Counted from the first letter of the stretch, positions 17,079-26,468 are shown. The stretch: DNA of 64,000 nt from Pelagomonas calceolata (GCA_918797485.1 CAKKNE010000003.1:1674001-1738000); one strand, 5' to 3'. Notes: generated by a model not told the origin, from the sequence alone. Program-made: numbers and translations.

Positions 17079-19889
17079 ATGCCGCTCCAAGAAATTTCAG
17101 CTAATGTGCCGCGCGGCCCGCGGACATCAGACGTACCCATAAAAAAATCGGCAGTCTGCCACACGCCCGCGCCCACGAAGACCGCACCGATCAATTCCAA
17201 GCCGAAGAAGGCGCCGCGGCGCAAGAAGCTGTCGGCGAAGTGGCTGTTTGATGCAAGCATGCTGAGCAGCCCGATGGACCTCTCGCCTCTCGTGTCAATG
17301 TCGCTGGACGCTCCTGAAGATGTCGTCGGAGAGTCCGGGCTGCTGAAGCGCATGGTCAAGACCGTGCTGAACGGTCCTGGAGTGAGGAATCGCGTCGGTA
17401 GGCAAGCTCGACTCGATGTACTTGCGATTATGGCAAATTGTGCCCTGACCACGGATCCCGTGCGGAAAGCCGCCGTGCAAGATGCGCTCATGGACGTCAC
17501 GGAGTGGTTTGATGAATATATGGCCGAAGAAGGCAACGAGATGGATCGCAGTACCGAGGAAACCCCGGAGCCTGAATTGCATAAAGCCATGCTTGTACTT
17601 TTGTGTCGGGCCTTCGACTACAAGCTCAAGACCGAGGACTTGCTGGAGTTGTGTCGAGGGCATAGAAAGCTGGCCCTGGAGACGGTCACGGGTCTGTTGG
17701 AGGACGGCGAAGCTTTGGCCACGGGAGTAGCTCAGAAGAATGCGGCGTCCGAGCATGAGCGGGCGGTCTGGGAGAAGGTCGTCGTGAGTCAAAAGTGGGA
17801 GCGGTCACTGATCGCCCAGACCTGTGGGCTGCTGCGAGGGTTCACGCATCCGTCGACGTACTTCAAGGCCCTCGACGAGGGCTTTTATTTTCTCGAGTGT
17901 GGGGTGGACCTACCGGAACACTCGGTGGAGCAGTTCACGGTCGAGATGCAGGGGTTGTTGGCCGTGACCATGAATCAAAGATTAGTAGAGAAGCTGTCCT
18001 ACGCATTGCATGATGCCCTGTTCGAGGGGGAGATGCGCATCCTCACGAATAAGGAACATGCGGCCATTATCGCGGCTCATACATTCTTGCAAAATCTATA
18101 CTTGTATGGAGGTTCGACGACGGTCATGGCTGAATTATATAGGACCCATTTAATATGTGATACGGTGCTTGTTCCTCATCTAGTGCTACCTTACTTGGAG
18201 CGATGTGTCCACCACGCCCAGGTCTTACATCGACGCCATCTCGCGTCGAAGGACGCTTTGAAAATACTGGGACCGGAGTGCGCGTCGATTGTCGACGACG
18301 TCACGGCGCGGGACATGGACGATCCCGCATTAACGCACGGCATCGCCGCGACGTTGCGGACCTTGGTGATTGCTACATTTAGAACGCCGCGCACGCGGGT
18401 CATGTTCCAAATTTTGCGGAGGTTCAACCCGACTTCAGCACTCATGGAGATGAAAACATTTGTCGCTAGACACGAGTACGTCTTTGTACTATTGCTACAG
18501 CTGAACGTGAACATGGGCTCCTTCGACGTGTCGCGAGAAGCGATGGCCGAGAATGTGGAAGATGTCTACCGGGGCTTTACGTTGTTACAGGAAGTAGCTT
18601 CGATCTATGCATCGATGGACGACGAGAGAAAGAGGAAAGTGCTCAGAAGGTTGGAGCAGTCTGGGGCATTGCCGGTAGCGAGGGATACGCCGTCTTATAC
18701 CGCATTGACGAACTTGCTGTGGGGCGGCGGTGGTGGGCAGCTCGACTACCTGCGGGAGGCGCATAGTCAAGCCGTGAAAATCTGTGTGGAAATCAAATGT
18801 CGCGGCGCATCTCCACGCCATCGACGCGACGCCTGCTCGACGGCGTGGCGGTGTCGGTTCCTCACCGCACACCCGACACATTGGTTTATTTCCACACAGG
18901 TGAAGATGATGGAGGCGGAACTCGACGACGTCATCACGGACTCCGACGAGTCCTACTACTCCGGGCATTCGGAGGATGAAATGACTCAGTGTGACCCATT
19001 GGGCGAGACGTCGCACTTCCAGGACCTGCGGCGGCAGGCGAAGGCCGACGCTTTACGAAGGGTTCAAGAGGGGCGAGAGCGGGAGGAGGAGAAGTTCTGG
19101 GACCAGGACGACGATCGCATTCCATCAAATGACGATGGTGACCTGGGCTTGCAACTCACGGCGCGGGAGCCTGTCATGATGAAGCTGTCTGAGTGTCTGA
19201 ATGAGGTGCCACCAACCCCAAGACTGAAGAAGCCGGGAAGAGTATCACCCGACGCCCCGCGCAAGACCCCGGACTCGAGACCAAGGTCGCCGGTGGTCTT
19301 CGAGGCGCGGCCGCCGAGTCGCTGCCCGCCACCGGACTTTGGCGAGAAGAAGTCCATGCTCGGCGACTTGCCTGCCTTGGATAAAAAGAAGAAGAGGAAA
19401 AAAAAGAAAAAATCGACGAAGAAAGAACTTGAAGCGTTCATGAGTTTGGAGCTCGAGGTGCCCCTCCAGCAGTTACATGCGAAGAACGCGGCTGCGGGCG
19501 AGAGACAACGGAGATTGGGGTACATTAATGACGGCAAGACGGTCAGTTCACCTACTACTGGTAAGAACATGGAGGACGGGCGCGTGCCGAAGCATTTGTG
19601 CTGCTGCATCAACGGCCACTTGATGCGGGATCCCGTCTTCTGTGCGAAGTTTCCTGCGAAATATCGGTGCTCTTATGAGCGCGAGACCATCGAGTTGTGG
19701 CTCAAAACACGCGGAAGTGTTTGCCCCATCACGGGTCGCAACTTGTCATTGGAGGATTTGGAGCCGGACACGCAACTGCGGAACGAGATCGTGCGCTTTC
19801 AAGTACAACGGACGATGGCCGCCGCGGATCCTTTTGATGCATTAAATGAGGACAAGGCGTCGGGCGGCGACGACTTGTACGACTTCTGA
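17079..19889 (+). CDS. U-box ubiquitin-ligase-like protein with helical repeats
   Basis: Exons 17079-18773 and 18900-19889; spliced product 894 residues. Start is the first ATG (MPLQEISANV); the longer frame opens with TTG. The large N-terminal part (about 70-565) is helical and resembles the helical platforms of UBE4/Ufd2-like or ARM-type U-box ligases. An acidic segment (SDESYYSGHSEDE) and a Lys-rich run (KKKKRKKKKKS) follow. The C-terminal U-box (about 792-862) carries HLCCCINGHLMRDPVF, the YERETIELWL helix and CPITGRNL. U-box proteins are E3 ligases that fold like RINGs without zinc. The introner at 18774-18899 is 126 nt with no stop in frame, so retaining it would insert 42 residues without breaking the protein. 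Confidence 0.85.
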   Translation: MPLQEISANVPRGPRTSDVPIKKSAVCHTPAPTKTAPINSKPKKAPRRKKLSAKWLFDASMLSSPMDLSPLVSMSLDAPEDVVGESGLLKRMVKTVLNGPGVRNRVGRQARLDVLAIMANCALTTDPVRKAAVQDALMDVTEWFDEYMAEEGNEMDRSTEETPEPELHKAMLVLLCRAFDYKLKTEDLLELCRGHRKLALETVTGLLEDGEALATGVAQKNAASEHERAVWEKVVVSQKWERSLIAQTCGLLRGFTHPSTYFKALDEGFYFLECGVDLPEHSVEQFTVEMQGLLAVTMNQRLVEKLSYALHDALFEGEMRILTNKEHAAIIAAHTFLQNLYLYGGSTTVMAELYRTHLICDTVLVPHLVLPYLERCVHHAQVLHRRHLASKDALKILGPECASIVDDVTARDMDDPALTHGIAATLRTLVIATFRTPRTRVMFQILRRFNPTSALMEMKTFVARHEYVFVLLLQLNVNMGSFDVSREAMAENVEDVYRGFTLLQEVASIYASMDDERKRKVLRRLEQSGALPVARDTPSYTALTNLLWGGGGGQLDYLREAHSQAVKICVEIKCRGASPRHRRDACSTAWRCRFLTAHPTHWFISTQVKMMEAELDDVITDSDESYYSGHSEDEMTQCDPLGETSHFQDLRRQAKADALRRVQEGREREEEKFWDQDDDRIPSNDDGDLGLQLTAREPVMMKLSECLNEVPPTPRLKKPGRVSPDAPRKTPDSRPRSPVVFEARPPSRCPPPDFGEKKSMLGDLPALDKKKKRKKKKKSTKKELEAFMSLELEVPLQQLHAKNAAAGERQRRLGYINDGKTVSSPTTGKNMEDGRVPKHLCCCINGHLMRDPVFCAKFPAKYRCSYERETIELWLKTRGSVCPITGRNLSLEDLEPDTQLRNEIVRFQVQRTMAAADPFDALNEDKASGGDDLYDF
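18774..18899 (+). mobile_element. Introner IE1 (intron, phase 0)
   Basis: 126-nt GT-AG intron. The element proper (18782-18899) begins CTGTGTGGAAATCAA and ends TTATTTCCACACAG. The 8-bp target duplication is GTGAAAAT / GTGAAGAT (7/8); its left copy gives the 5' splice GT, the element gives the 3' AG. Core in sense orientation (CCACGCCATCGACGCGAC, paired with TCGACGGCGTGG). Confidence 0.95.
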
Positions 19890-20610
19890 GTAAGCTTCTT
19901 TTGGCTAGTAGTGCTCCCGTGCATATTGCCACGGTGCTGGGACTTCTAGCTGGGACTAGTGGGCGGAGCCCCTGGGGGGGGAGACACCGCGCGTCGCCGA
20001 GGGGGCTCCATGCTCGTAGTGGCAGCGCCAATCGTCTTCGAATCGCCAACAGAGCTCACAACCCCGCCAGAGGTGGTACATCGCCGGGCAGACCGCTCCC
20101 TTTTCTCGTTTTCGTCAAAAGTCGCCTTTCGTGCGGGCGGCATCCTTGTCACGTTTTCGATAAGACGCCCGTGCCGCGAGCGGGTACACAGCAGCGTCCG
20201 TTTGCATTGGAGTCGCTTCTACACGCTTCCAGACGCGGCCCGGTCGCGCGAGGGCTGCCCGCGCCGAGCCAAGCCCATCACCTGAGTAGCGAGCACCCCA
20301 GCGCCGCCGAAGGCATTGGCGCGGCGGCGCGGGCGCACCTGGTATGGGAAGTGAGCATGCGCGCGGCAACCGGAGGCGCCGCGGCCGCTGCTCCGCCGCG
20401 GGCTCCACTGGGGGCTCCGCGGTCGGTTCCGAAGTAGACTACGACAGTAGACTACGGCTTGGTCGGCTCGGCGTGCTGCGCCGCGCACCGGCGCAGCGTG
20501 CTCCCGGACGGCGCACGCGTCGCGTCGGACGATGCGTCGGACAGCCGCTGAGACGAAGCGAGCGCGACGAAGAGGCCACTGACGCGCCCCCCCCCGCAGG
20601 TCGGTCCAGG
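19890..20610. other. Intergenic region
   Basis: 3' flank of the U-box gene and 5' flank of the carrier-like gene, 721 bp. CTAGCTGGGACTAGTG at about 19949-19964 may be a decayed relative of the palindrome family. A C9 run followed by GCAGG just before the carrier ATG (20588-20600) could be a 3' splice site of a 5'-UTR intron; this is unproven. Confidence 0.4.
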
Positions 20611-21534
20611 ATGTCGTTCCTCTTCGACGACAGCTACTATAAGATCGGCAAGAATGGCGTATCGCCGGCCCAGAACATGTGCGCCTACCTCGGCGGGAGC
20701 GCCATCCAAACCGTCGGCGACAACCCCGTGACGGCCTACCGCCAGCTCGTGCAGCAGTACGCCAAGGACGTCAACGGGAACACGGTGGCGCCCAAGGTGG
20801 CCGTGGGCGAGGCGAACGCGACGTTCCGGGCGAACCCCATCGGGGCGTCGCTGTCGGGCCTGTGGCCGCGGTTGATCGGCGTGCTCCTGAAACGCGTCCC
20901 CAAGTTCGGCTTCCTGCTGGGCTACTCGCACTTCGTCGGCGAGGGCACGCCGGGCTTCGCGGCGGCGACGTGCGCCTCTATTTGTAGTGCGCCGTTCATC
21001 AACCCCGTGCGACTCGTCGAGAAGCAGCAGCGGGCCTACTTCAAGCAGACGGGCCAGGCGAAGCCCGTCGGCGAGATTTTGAGGGAGTCGGCGGCCAAGA
21101 ACTTCCTGCCGCTGTTTCGGGGCACGATCCCGCTCATGGGCCACTCGCTCGCGTCGGCGATGCTCGGTTTGGTCGGCCAGCCGCGCCTGCAAAAGTACGT
21201 ACAGAAGGAGCTCGGGGCTTCCGGTAGTTTATCGGGCACGGCGACGAATTTGGTCGCGTCGGCCGTCGTCTCGCCCATCTACGTCGTCGTGACGAACCCC
21301 CTCTCGCGCCTCGAGGTGATCATGCAGACGAACTCGCTGAAGGGCAAGAGCATCGGCGCCGTCGCGGCGGTGCAGGAGCTCGGCGCGGACATGGCCAAGT
21401 TCGGGCTGTCGGGCATCTTCCGCGGCCAGGGTATTGGGATCGCCAAGGCCATCGTGTCGCTGACGCTCTTCCACGAGGGGCGGATCTACCTCACGAACCA
21501 GTTCAAGGCGTACAACCTGAAGAAGCTCGACTGA
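20611..21534 (+). CDS. Mitochondrial-carrier-like (SLC25-type) protein
   Basis: 307 residues from the ATG at 20611, the usual size of a mitochondrial carrier. Three repeats each carry a degenerate carrier signature: DNPVTAYRQLVQQ (about 38-50), INPVRLVEKQQ (about 130-140) and TNPLSRLEVIMQ (about 229-240), followed by Gly-rich even-helix motifs (FRGTIPLMGHSLASA, FRGQGIGIAKAIV). Carriers exchange metabolites across the inner mitochondrial membrane. The acidic residue of P-x-[DE]-x-x-[KR] is replaced in all three repeats, so this is a divergent member; the substrate cannot be read. The Pro kinks are kept. Peroxisomal or plastid location is possible. Confidence 0.75.
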   Translation: MSFLFDDSYYKIGKNGVSPAQNMCAYLGGSAIQTVGDNPVTAYRQLVQQYAKDVNGNTVAPKVAVGEANATFRANPIGASLSGLWPRLIGVLLKRVPKFGFLLGYSHFVGEGTPGFAAATCASICSAPFINPVRLVEKQQRAYFKQTGQAKPVGEILRESAAKNFLPLFRGTIPLMGHSLASAMLGLVGQPRLQKYVQKELGASGSLSGTATNLVASAVVSPIYVVVTNPLSRLEVIMQTNSLKGKSIGAVAAVQELGADMAKFGLSGIFRGQGIGIAKAIVSLTLFHEGRIYLTNQFKAYNLKKLD

Positions 21535-21950
21535 GCGTAGTGTGTCCCCCCCTCCCCTCGTCTCCCCCTCTCACGACGTAAGAAATTCTCCGAGTAGTAT
21601 CATCGCCGCGTCTTTCGTCGTCGCGTGCTTCCGTCTGCGTAGAATCGCCTCCTTGTGCGCGTCTTGGGCGGTAATGAACAATGCGGGTTTCGTCAAAACC
21701 GGCGGCCCGGTATAGGTGATGTCCCCGGCAATTTTAGCTAGCGTTGTCAGACACTAGCAAGCCAGGCGCGGCCGCCGAGCCGCGCTTAAGCCATAGACGT
21801 CACTGCGCACGCAAATCGCTGCGGAGACAAGAAACTGTGTTGCTACTGACGCACTCAGGCCAACTCTTTGCTGTCCCGCGCCGCTCTGCAAGCCAAAGCT
21901 ATCTCTGGTCAAAACACCACTGTCCAGCAGAGGACCAGCAGAGGACCACC
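21535..21950. other. Intergenic region with one palindrome
   Basis: 3' flank of the carrier gene and 5' flank of DSS1. Holds the palindrome at 21737-21758. Otherwise CT-rich just after the carrier stop (about 21541-21575), perhaps a 3'-end signal. No RNA gene seen. Confidence 0.4.
21737..21758 (+). promoter_or_regulatory. Upstream palindrome, copy 2
   Basis: GCTAGCGTTGTCAG then ACACTAGC, 192 bp before the DSS1 ATG. Both arms are intact (GCTAG[CT]G...GACACTAGC); the spacer is 2 bp shorter than in most copies. Confidence 0.65.
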
Positions 21951-22304
21951 ATGAGCGACAAGCCCAAGGCCGACGCGGCCAAGGCGGACGCGAAGAAACC
22001 AGCGGTACAAAGCGGCGCGAAAACCGACGCGCGCGCGCCCATGCATGATCGACGCGACATCGACGCGGCGGCGACCCGCTCCCCCACGCAGGAAAATAAA
22101 CCAGCCGAGAAGCGCAAGCCCGACTACGAGGTCTACGAGGAGGATGATGAATTTGAGGAATTCGCCCAGGACAACTGGGACGCGGCCGCCGAGGACGCCG
22201 AGGACCCCAAGCTGTGGCAGGACGACTGGGACGACGACGACGTGGATGATGATTTTTGCAGGCACCTGCGGGAGGAGCTCCAGAAGCCCGTCGAGAAGAA
22301 TTAA
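21951..22304 (+). CDS. SEM1: 26S proteasome subunit SEM1/DSS1
   Basis: 117 residues from the ATG at 21951 (context CCACCATGA). The C-terminal half carries the family signature: YEEDDEFEEFAQDNW, then LWQDDWDDDDVDDDF and a final helix CRHLREELQK. SEM1/DSS1 is a small acidic disordered protein of the proteasome lid, also found with BRCA2-type and TREX-2 complexes. Usual length is 70-90, so the N-terminus is long. Residues 19-47 (nt 22005-22091) could be a retained decayed introner; without them the protein would be 88 residues. Its stop is 9 bp from the stop of the Tim10-type gene on the other strand. Confidence 0.92.
   Translation: MSDKPKADAAKADAKKPAVQSGAKTDARAPMHDRRDIDAAATRSPTQENKPAEKRKPDYEVYEEDDEFEEFAQDNWDAAAEDAEDPKLWQDDWDDDDVDDDFCRHLREELQKPVEKN
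22005..22091 (+). mobile_element. Possible decayed introner inside SEM1/DSS1
   Basis: An 87-nt GT...CAG stretch in phase 0 without stops. The interior GATCGACGCGACATCGACGC resembles the introner core and CGGTACAAAG resembles the CGGTGCCTAAATC end of IE6. Flanks GAAACCAG / GAAAATAA match 5/8. Splicing it would shorten SEM1 to a typical length. No clear right terminal repeat, so this is tentative. Confidence 0.3.
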
Positions 22305-22313
22305 ATACTAGTA

Positions 22314-22619
22314 TTATGAACCCATGGATCGAGCAATAGTCTCTTGAGCTTCCTGTTGCCGCTTCATGTCCGCCTCGACCTTTTTGAGCACTCGCCCGAC
22401 CTCCTCGTGCGCCTGGAGATATTTGCCGACGCAGCGGTCGATGCAGCTCATTTCTCCCACGTGGAGCTCGGCCTCCCTGACACTGGCAATACATTTCCTT
22501 TGACAAACGCTCGACATCTTGTTGAATAAATCGGTCATCATCTCCATCTCGATCTTCGCGGCCGTGAGGCGCGCGTCGGCCGCGGGCGAGGTACTGGAGC
22601 CGCCGCGGAACCAGGACAT
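22314..22619 (-). CDS. Small Tim chaperone of the mitochondrial intermembrane space (Tim10-like)
   Basis: 101 residues from the ATG at 22619. Twin CX3C motifs, C39-x3-C43 and C59-x3-C63, are separated by 15 residues, which is the small-Tim signature. Helices flank both motifs ([31 protein letters not shown]). Small Tims form hexamers that escort hydrophobic precursors across the intermembrane space and are imported by the Mia40 disulfide relay. Tim9, Tim10, Tim8 and Tim13 types cannot be separated firmly; the inter-motif distance and LFNKM region look closest to Tim10. It converges tail-to-tail with SEM1. Confidence 0.9.
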   Translation of the reverse strand: MSWFRGGSSTSPAADARLTAAKIEMEMMTDLFNKMSSVCQRKCIASVREAELHVGEMSCIDRCVGKYLQAHEEVGRVLKKVEADMKRQQEAQETIARSMGS

Positions 22620-23110
22620 GGTGCTTTCTTACGTCGCGCCGCCGCGGTGGTGGATTGATTGGCGCCGCGTCGACGGCGTTTCGCTGCGTCGCCGCGCCTC
22701 GCAAGTGCAGCGGAGCGTCGGTCGCTGGTCGCTGCTACGCCTTGTGCCGGGCGCTACGTTGCCGCACGAATGAAGCGCGGCTCGGGAGAGGTTTGATAAT
22801 TAAGACGTGACGTTCAATAGTGCGTGCAGCAAGCCTGGCGTACCGCAAAGCTGCAGCTGGAGAAGCAGCTAGCGGCATAAAGACACTAGCACCCAAAGCA
22901 GACAAAAACAGGCAGAGCGTGCAAGCGGTGCGTGAGTTGAGCCTTGGGCAGCGCAAAGTCACCTTATCAACGTGCTGTGCAAGTCCTGCCGGATATATTC
23001 GCTGGCACGCGTCTCAAGCATTTCATCTCCACGCTGTGAGCCTGCTGGCAGACAACGCGGCGCGACGCGAAACTCTGCGAAAAAACTACCACACATAGAG
23101 CAAAAAGACG
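22620..23110. other. Divergent intergenic region with one palindrome
   Basis: Shared 5' region of the Tim10-type gene (minus) and the coiled-coil gene (plus). Holds the palindrome at 22868-22890. A GCGCCGCGTCGACGGCGT segment at about 22660 matches one at about 8820. No RNA gene seen. Confidence 0.4.
22868..22890 (+). promoter_or_regulatory. Upstream palindrome, copy 3
   Basis: GCTAGCGGCATAA then AGACACTAGC, 220 bp before the ATG at 23111 and 248 bp before the Tim10-type ATG on the other strand. Orientation matches the plus-strand gene. Confidence 0.65.
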
Positions 23111-23929
23111 ATGCGGCCCGCCGGCGCAAGAGCGAGCAACCCGCCGACCGTGCAGACCGGCCTCTGGGCCGACCTCGGTCCTCGCACAGCGACGCCGCCG
23201 CCGAAAACGACGCCGAGGAAGAAGCCCGAGACGCTCGCCGAGGAGAACGCTAGATTGAGAGCGCGCGTCGCCGAGCTCGAGGCCGTCGCGGCCATGGCCG
23301 GCCCGGCGCGGCGCTGCGAGGCGGCGCAGCTGGACCTCTCCTCGGCCGCCGAGCCCATCAGGCAACGCCTCGAGCAGCAGCGCACGACGATCCTGCGGCT
23401 CGAGGCGCTCGTCGAGCGCCAGGCCAGAGCGCTGGACGCGACGGACGCCGACGGCGCGGCCACGGAGGAGCTCCTGGATCGGCTCGCGAGGGCGCTCCGC
23501 GGCGTCGCGGAGTTAGGAGACGGCGCGGCGCCGTACCACACCGAGGAGTCCAAGGCGACGCCTCCTAAAAAACTCCAGGCGTCTCTGTTGAGGACCGTCG
23601 AGGCGCTGCGCGGCCGCGCGGACGCGTCGAAGCGCGAGCGGCGCGACGCTGCGCTGGGCCTCGACTCGGACGCGGCGCGCGACCGGCGGGCCGCGCGCGC
23701 GCCGATTCCCCCGCGGGCGCTCGCGCCGGCGCCGGCACCATCAACGCCTGAGCCGTCTACGCCCGAGAGCGCACGGACGCCGTCGCCTCCATCACAGCTC
23801 CCCGGCGACACGCGGCCCGCCTGGGACGAGACGTTCGCCTCGGACTTTATTGAGGAAACGCCGCCCCCGGCGCCGGCGCCGTCAAAAAGACGAACAGTAC
23901 AGCGCCCCGAGTGGAAGAGTGATTTTTAA
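23111..23929 (+). CDS. Coiled-coil protein with proline-rich tail, function unknown
   Basis: 272 residues from the ATG at 23111. A short basic/proline lead (TATPPPKTTPRKKP) precedes a leucine-heptad helix (ETLAEENARLRARVAELEAV, about 40-59) and a second helical stretch to about residue 175. The tail (about 195-255) is low-complexity Pro/Ala/Ser (APAPAPSTPEPSTPES). It ends VQRPEWKSDF, an acidic/aromatic end conserved-looking enough to be a binding motif. No enzyme motif, signal or membrane segment. Perhaps a cytoskeletal or centrosomal linker; its convergent neighbour 18 bp away is LC8, but no canonical LC8-binding TQT motif is visible. Confidence 0.65.
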   Translation: MRPAGARASNPPTVQTGLWADLGPRTATPPPKTTPRKKPETLAEENARLRARVAELEAVAAMAGPARRCEAAQLDLSSAAEPIRQRLEQQRTTILRLEALVERQARALDATDADGAATEELLDRLARALRGVAELGDGAAPYHTEESKATPPKKLQASLLRTVEALRGRADASKRERRDAALGLDSDAARDRRAARAPIPPRALAPAPAPSTPEPSTPESARTPSPPSQLPGDTRPAWDETFASDFIEETPPPAPAPSKRRTVQRPEWKSDF

Positions 23930-23947
23930 CCAGTGTTACCAGTGACC

Positions 23948-24292
23948 CTACTTGTCCTCGGTCTCGACGCTGATCGGCATGCCGTCCCGGTCGCATTCCG
24001 GGGGTTCCCCTTCGCACCGCCAGATCAGCACGCAGACGCCGGGCACGACGGACCCGTAGAAGTAGGTCTTGATCTCGTGCGTCACGAAGGCGCCAAAACT
24101 CTTGCCCACCACCACATTCCAGCCCTTGCCGTATTGTTTCTCGAGCGCCGCCCGAATGAAGTTCGCCACATAAGAGTATACTTTCCCCTGGAAGGAGGCC
24201 TGGTTGAAGGCGTCGGTGGCGATCTCCAAGCAAAAGTCGACCTTCTCCTCGGACATGTCCTCCGCAAAAACTTGTTGTGTTGCTTTGGCCAT
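23948..24292 (-). CDS. Dynein light chain, LC8 (DYNLL) type
   Basis: 114 residues from the ATG at 24292; the longer frame opens with GTG. The LC8 fold is clear: helix 1 VDFCLEIATDAFNQ, helix 2 VANFIRAALEKQYGKGW, then NVVVGKSFGAFVTHE and the strands TYFYGSVVPGVCVLIWRC. LC8 is a homodimeric hub that clamps short linear motifs and is part of dynein and many other complexes. The core is slightly longer than the usual 89 residues because of an N-terminal lead and a C-terminal tail (EGEPPECDRDGMPISVETED). The ending suggests a divergent LC8 paralogue rather than the strict housekeeping copy. Confidence 0.9.
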   Translation of the reverse strand: MAKATQQVFAEDMSEEKVDFCLEIATDAFNQASFQGKVYSYVANFIRAALEKQYGKGWNVVVGKSFGAFVTHEIKTYFYGSVVPGVCVLIWRCEGEPPECDRDGMPISVETEDK

Positions 24293-24917
24293 CTTGGCTG
24301 CCACTGGTTGTCTCTACAGGGCTGCCTCGGGCTCCGGCGCCGGTCCCAGGCGTTCCTTACTGAAGCGTCGGTGGGCCGAGCGACTCGCACGAGCTGCGTC
24401 GTCCCCGGGGCAGCGTCCCGCGCGCCGACCTCGACGCGCTGTGCCGCCCGTCCAAGTTTCCCTAGTCTGTTTCCCTCTAGACCGGCGGTCCCGCGTGCAC
24501 CGCTCAGAGGCCGCACACCACTCATCGTAGCACTATACACCTCCGGCGTGCGGTCCCAGACTTACGACCCCCCTCGTCCTGCCCGCGGCCATCCCGCGGC
24601 CCCCATACACGTACTCCGCGCTTGCTGCATGGGCTCAAACCTCCACGCCATCGCCGCGGCGGCGGGGACTACGCCGTCGCCGCCGATGGCGTCTCATCAT
24701 CGCAACCGCCGCAACAAAGGTCCGGCGCGGGCCGCGCGGCCTTGGGATTCCGGCGTCCGGCCTGCTCCCCCCTCGCCGTCGTCGCTCCGAGCTAACACTC
24801 GGGGCGACTGCGTATGGGGGCCGGGGGCGGGGAGTTCGGTCAAGCAGGCCCCACGGTGGCTCCGTGGCTAGGCGGCCTAGCTCCAAGCAAAGCAACCGCA
24901 AATGGGCAACTAAGGAC
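24293..24917. other. Intergenic region with a 3'-flank repeat
   Basis: 5' flank of LC8 and 3' flank of TFIIF-alpha. 24773-24896 is repeat copy B. A CCTCCACGCCATCG stretch at about 24642 recalls the introner core but has no introner ends. Otherwise nothing recognised. Confidence 0.4.
24773..24896 (-). repeat. 3'-flank GC-rich hairpin repeat, copy B
   Basis: It lies just past the TFIIF-alpha stop (24918) in gene sense: TTGCTTTGCTTGGAGC, GCTAGGCCGCCTAGCC, GGCCTGCTTGACC, CCCCGCCCCCGGCCCCC, then GTCGCCCCGAG-TGTTAG-CTCGGAGCGAC, a stem-loop. It shares this order with copies A and C. Confidence 0.7.
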
Positions 24918-26261
24918 TTACTCCGCCTTCAGCACGAGCACGCGCACGCCCGACTCGTCGGACACGTCCGCGACGGCCCGCAAGATGCGCTTGATCGCGT
25001 CCTTGTTCGCCGGGTTCGCCTTGAGCCGCGCCTTGAACCTTACTAAAAGATCCTTCGTCTTCATGCGGCCGCCCGCGGCTTGTAAGGCGCCGCGCACTTC
25101 CGCCTCGGTAAGTTCCGCAGCATCATCCGAAGATGATACTTTCGGGCGCTTCTTCGACGAGGAAGATAGCACGACGGTAGGCTTCTGCGCCTTCGTGTGG
25201 TCCCAGGCCTGCGAGTGCTGGCCCATCTGCGTCGACTCGACCTTCCTCCTTTTATTTTTCTCCTCCTCGTGCTCGGCCTCGCGCCACGCGCGCTTCGTCG
25301 GCGCCTGGCCCCGCAGCAACGCGGCCTGCTCGCGATCTTTCCGAGCTTGCTCCTTCATGGCCTTGCGCTGCTCCGGTGTTAAGGTATCATCCTCGTCGTC
25401 CGCTACTTCATCATCACTCAATGCATCATCTCGGAAAAATAACCCATCCAAATCGTGTTTTTCTTCGTCGGCCTCGTCGTCCTGGAAGTCCTCCTCGACG
25501 TCCAGGCCGTCGTCGCCTCTCCCCTCAATAATGTCCTCGTCGCGGTCGCCGCCCGCCGCGTTCATCCCAAAATCGATATCACCGTGCGCCTCGTTGCCTT
25601 CGCTCCGGAACAAGTCCTTGGCCGCGCGAGAACCGCCCTTCCGGCCCTTCGTCGTTCTCTCCTTCACACCGGGGTCGTCGGCTTCGAGTTTTGCTGCTAA
25701 CCTTCCAAAAACGCCCGTTTTCTTTTTAGGTTTGGCTGAGGGTTGACCCTGGTCGCGGCGCCAGGGCTGCAAGCGCGCCGCCGCGGCGACGTCGTACCTC
25801 ACACTATCCTTGGCCATGGCCGTCTCGACTTCTTCGCTGTTTAGGGTGGCGTGCGTCACCGGCGGCCGGAAGGCGAACCAGTCTTTGACGCTGAGCACTT
25901 CCACGGCTCCAGCTGCCGTCTCTCGGAGTAGCGCATATTTGGAAGCGACGCCGCCTTCCCTAGCGCCGACTAGCGCCGTCGGTCCCGAACCGTCCGGCAC
26001 CTCGATTCGCCACCGCGAGTGCTGTCTCAACTTTCGTCCGCGGAACCGCCGTCGTCTCCGCCGAAAGTTCGGCTTCGCGTCGGGGTCCTGCTCGTCCTCG
26101 CTCACGTCCGACTCGAGTTCCTCCGTCAGCTGCGCGCGCGCGTCGTCGAAGAGCCGCGCGCCGAGCGACGGCGGTAATCGCGCGACGTGGGCGTCGCCGG
26201 AGGCCTTGATTAAGCGGAACTGTCTGGGTTGGGCGCTGTCGACATCCATGGCGTCGGCCAT
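24918..26261 (-). CDS. GTF2F1: Transcription factor IIF alpha subunit (RAP74-like)
   Basis: 447 residues from the ATG at 26261. The N-terminal part holds the TFIIF dimerisation-type beta region (about 70-165, including SRWRIEVPDGSGPTALVGAR). The middle is long, acidic and Lys-rich (DLDGLFFRDDALSDDE). The C-terminal winged helix (about 377-447: AELTEAEVRGALQAAGG, RMKTKDLLVRFKARLK, IKRILRAVADV) closely follows RAP74 (LTEDEVRRYL...MTTKDLLKKF...LAQILKRL), which binds the FCP1 phosphatase and TFIIB. TFIIF-alpha pairs with TFIIF-beta on Pol II at initiation and elongation. A palindrome lies 207 bp upstream and repeat copy B follows the stop. Confidence 0.88.
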   Translation of the reverse strand: MADAMDVDSAQPRQFRLIKASGDAHVARLPPSLGARLFDDARAQLTEELESDVSEDEQDPDAKPNFRRRRRRFRGRKLRQHSRWRIEVPDGSGPTALVGAREGGVASKYALLRETAAGAVEVLSVKDWFAFRPPVTHATLNSEEVETAMAKDSVRYDVAAAARLQPWRRDQGQPSAKPKKKTGVFGRLAAKLEADDPGVKERTTKGRKGGSRAAKDLFRSEGNEAHGDIDFGMNAAGGDRDEDIIEGRGDDGLDVEEDFQDDEADEEKHDLDGLFFRDDALSDDEVADDEDDTLTPEQRKAMKEQARKDREQAALLRGQAPTKRAWREAEHEEEKNKRRKVESTQMGQHSQAWDHTKAQKPTVVLSSSSKKRPKVSSSDDAAELTEAEVRGALQAAGGRMKTKDLLVRFKARLKANPANKDAIKRILRAVADVSDESGVRVLVLKAE

Positions 26262-26468
26262 GTTTTTGTGCGCGCTGCGGCGGCGTGCGCGCTGCGCGGC
26301 GTGCGCGCTGCTGAGGCGGTACCGCTGGGGGTGTTGCTGCTAGGCGCTGTGCGTCAAGAGCGGTTTGCGCAGCAGCACAGCTGTCGTTTAAAGCTTCTCT
26401 ATGCGTTTATGGTGCTCCGCGCGCCGCAATAGCTGCAATAGAGCTTGACTGCGGACTGTGCTTGGGTT

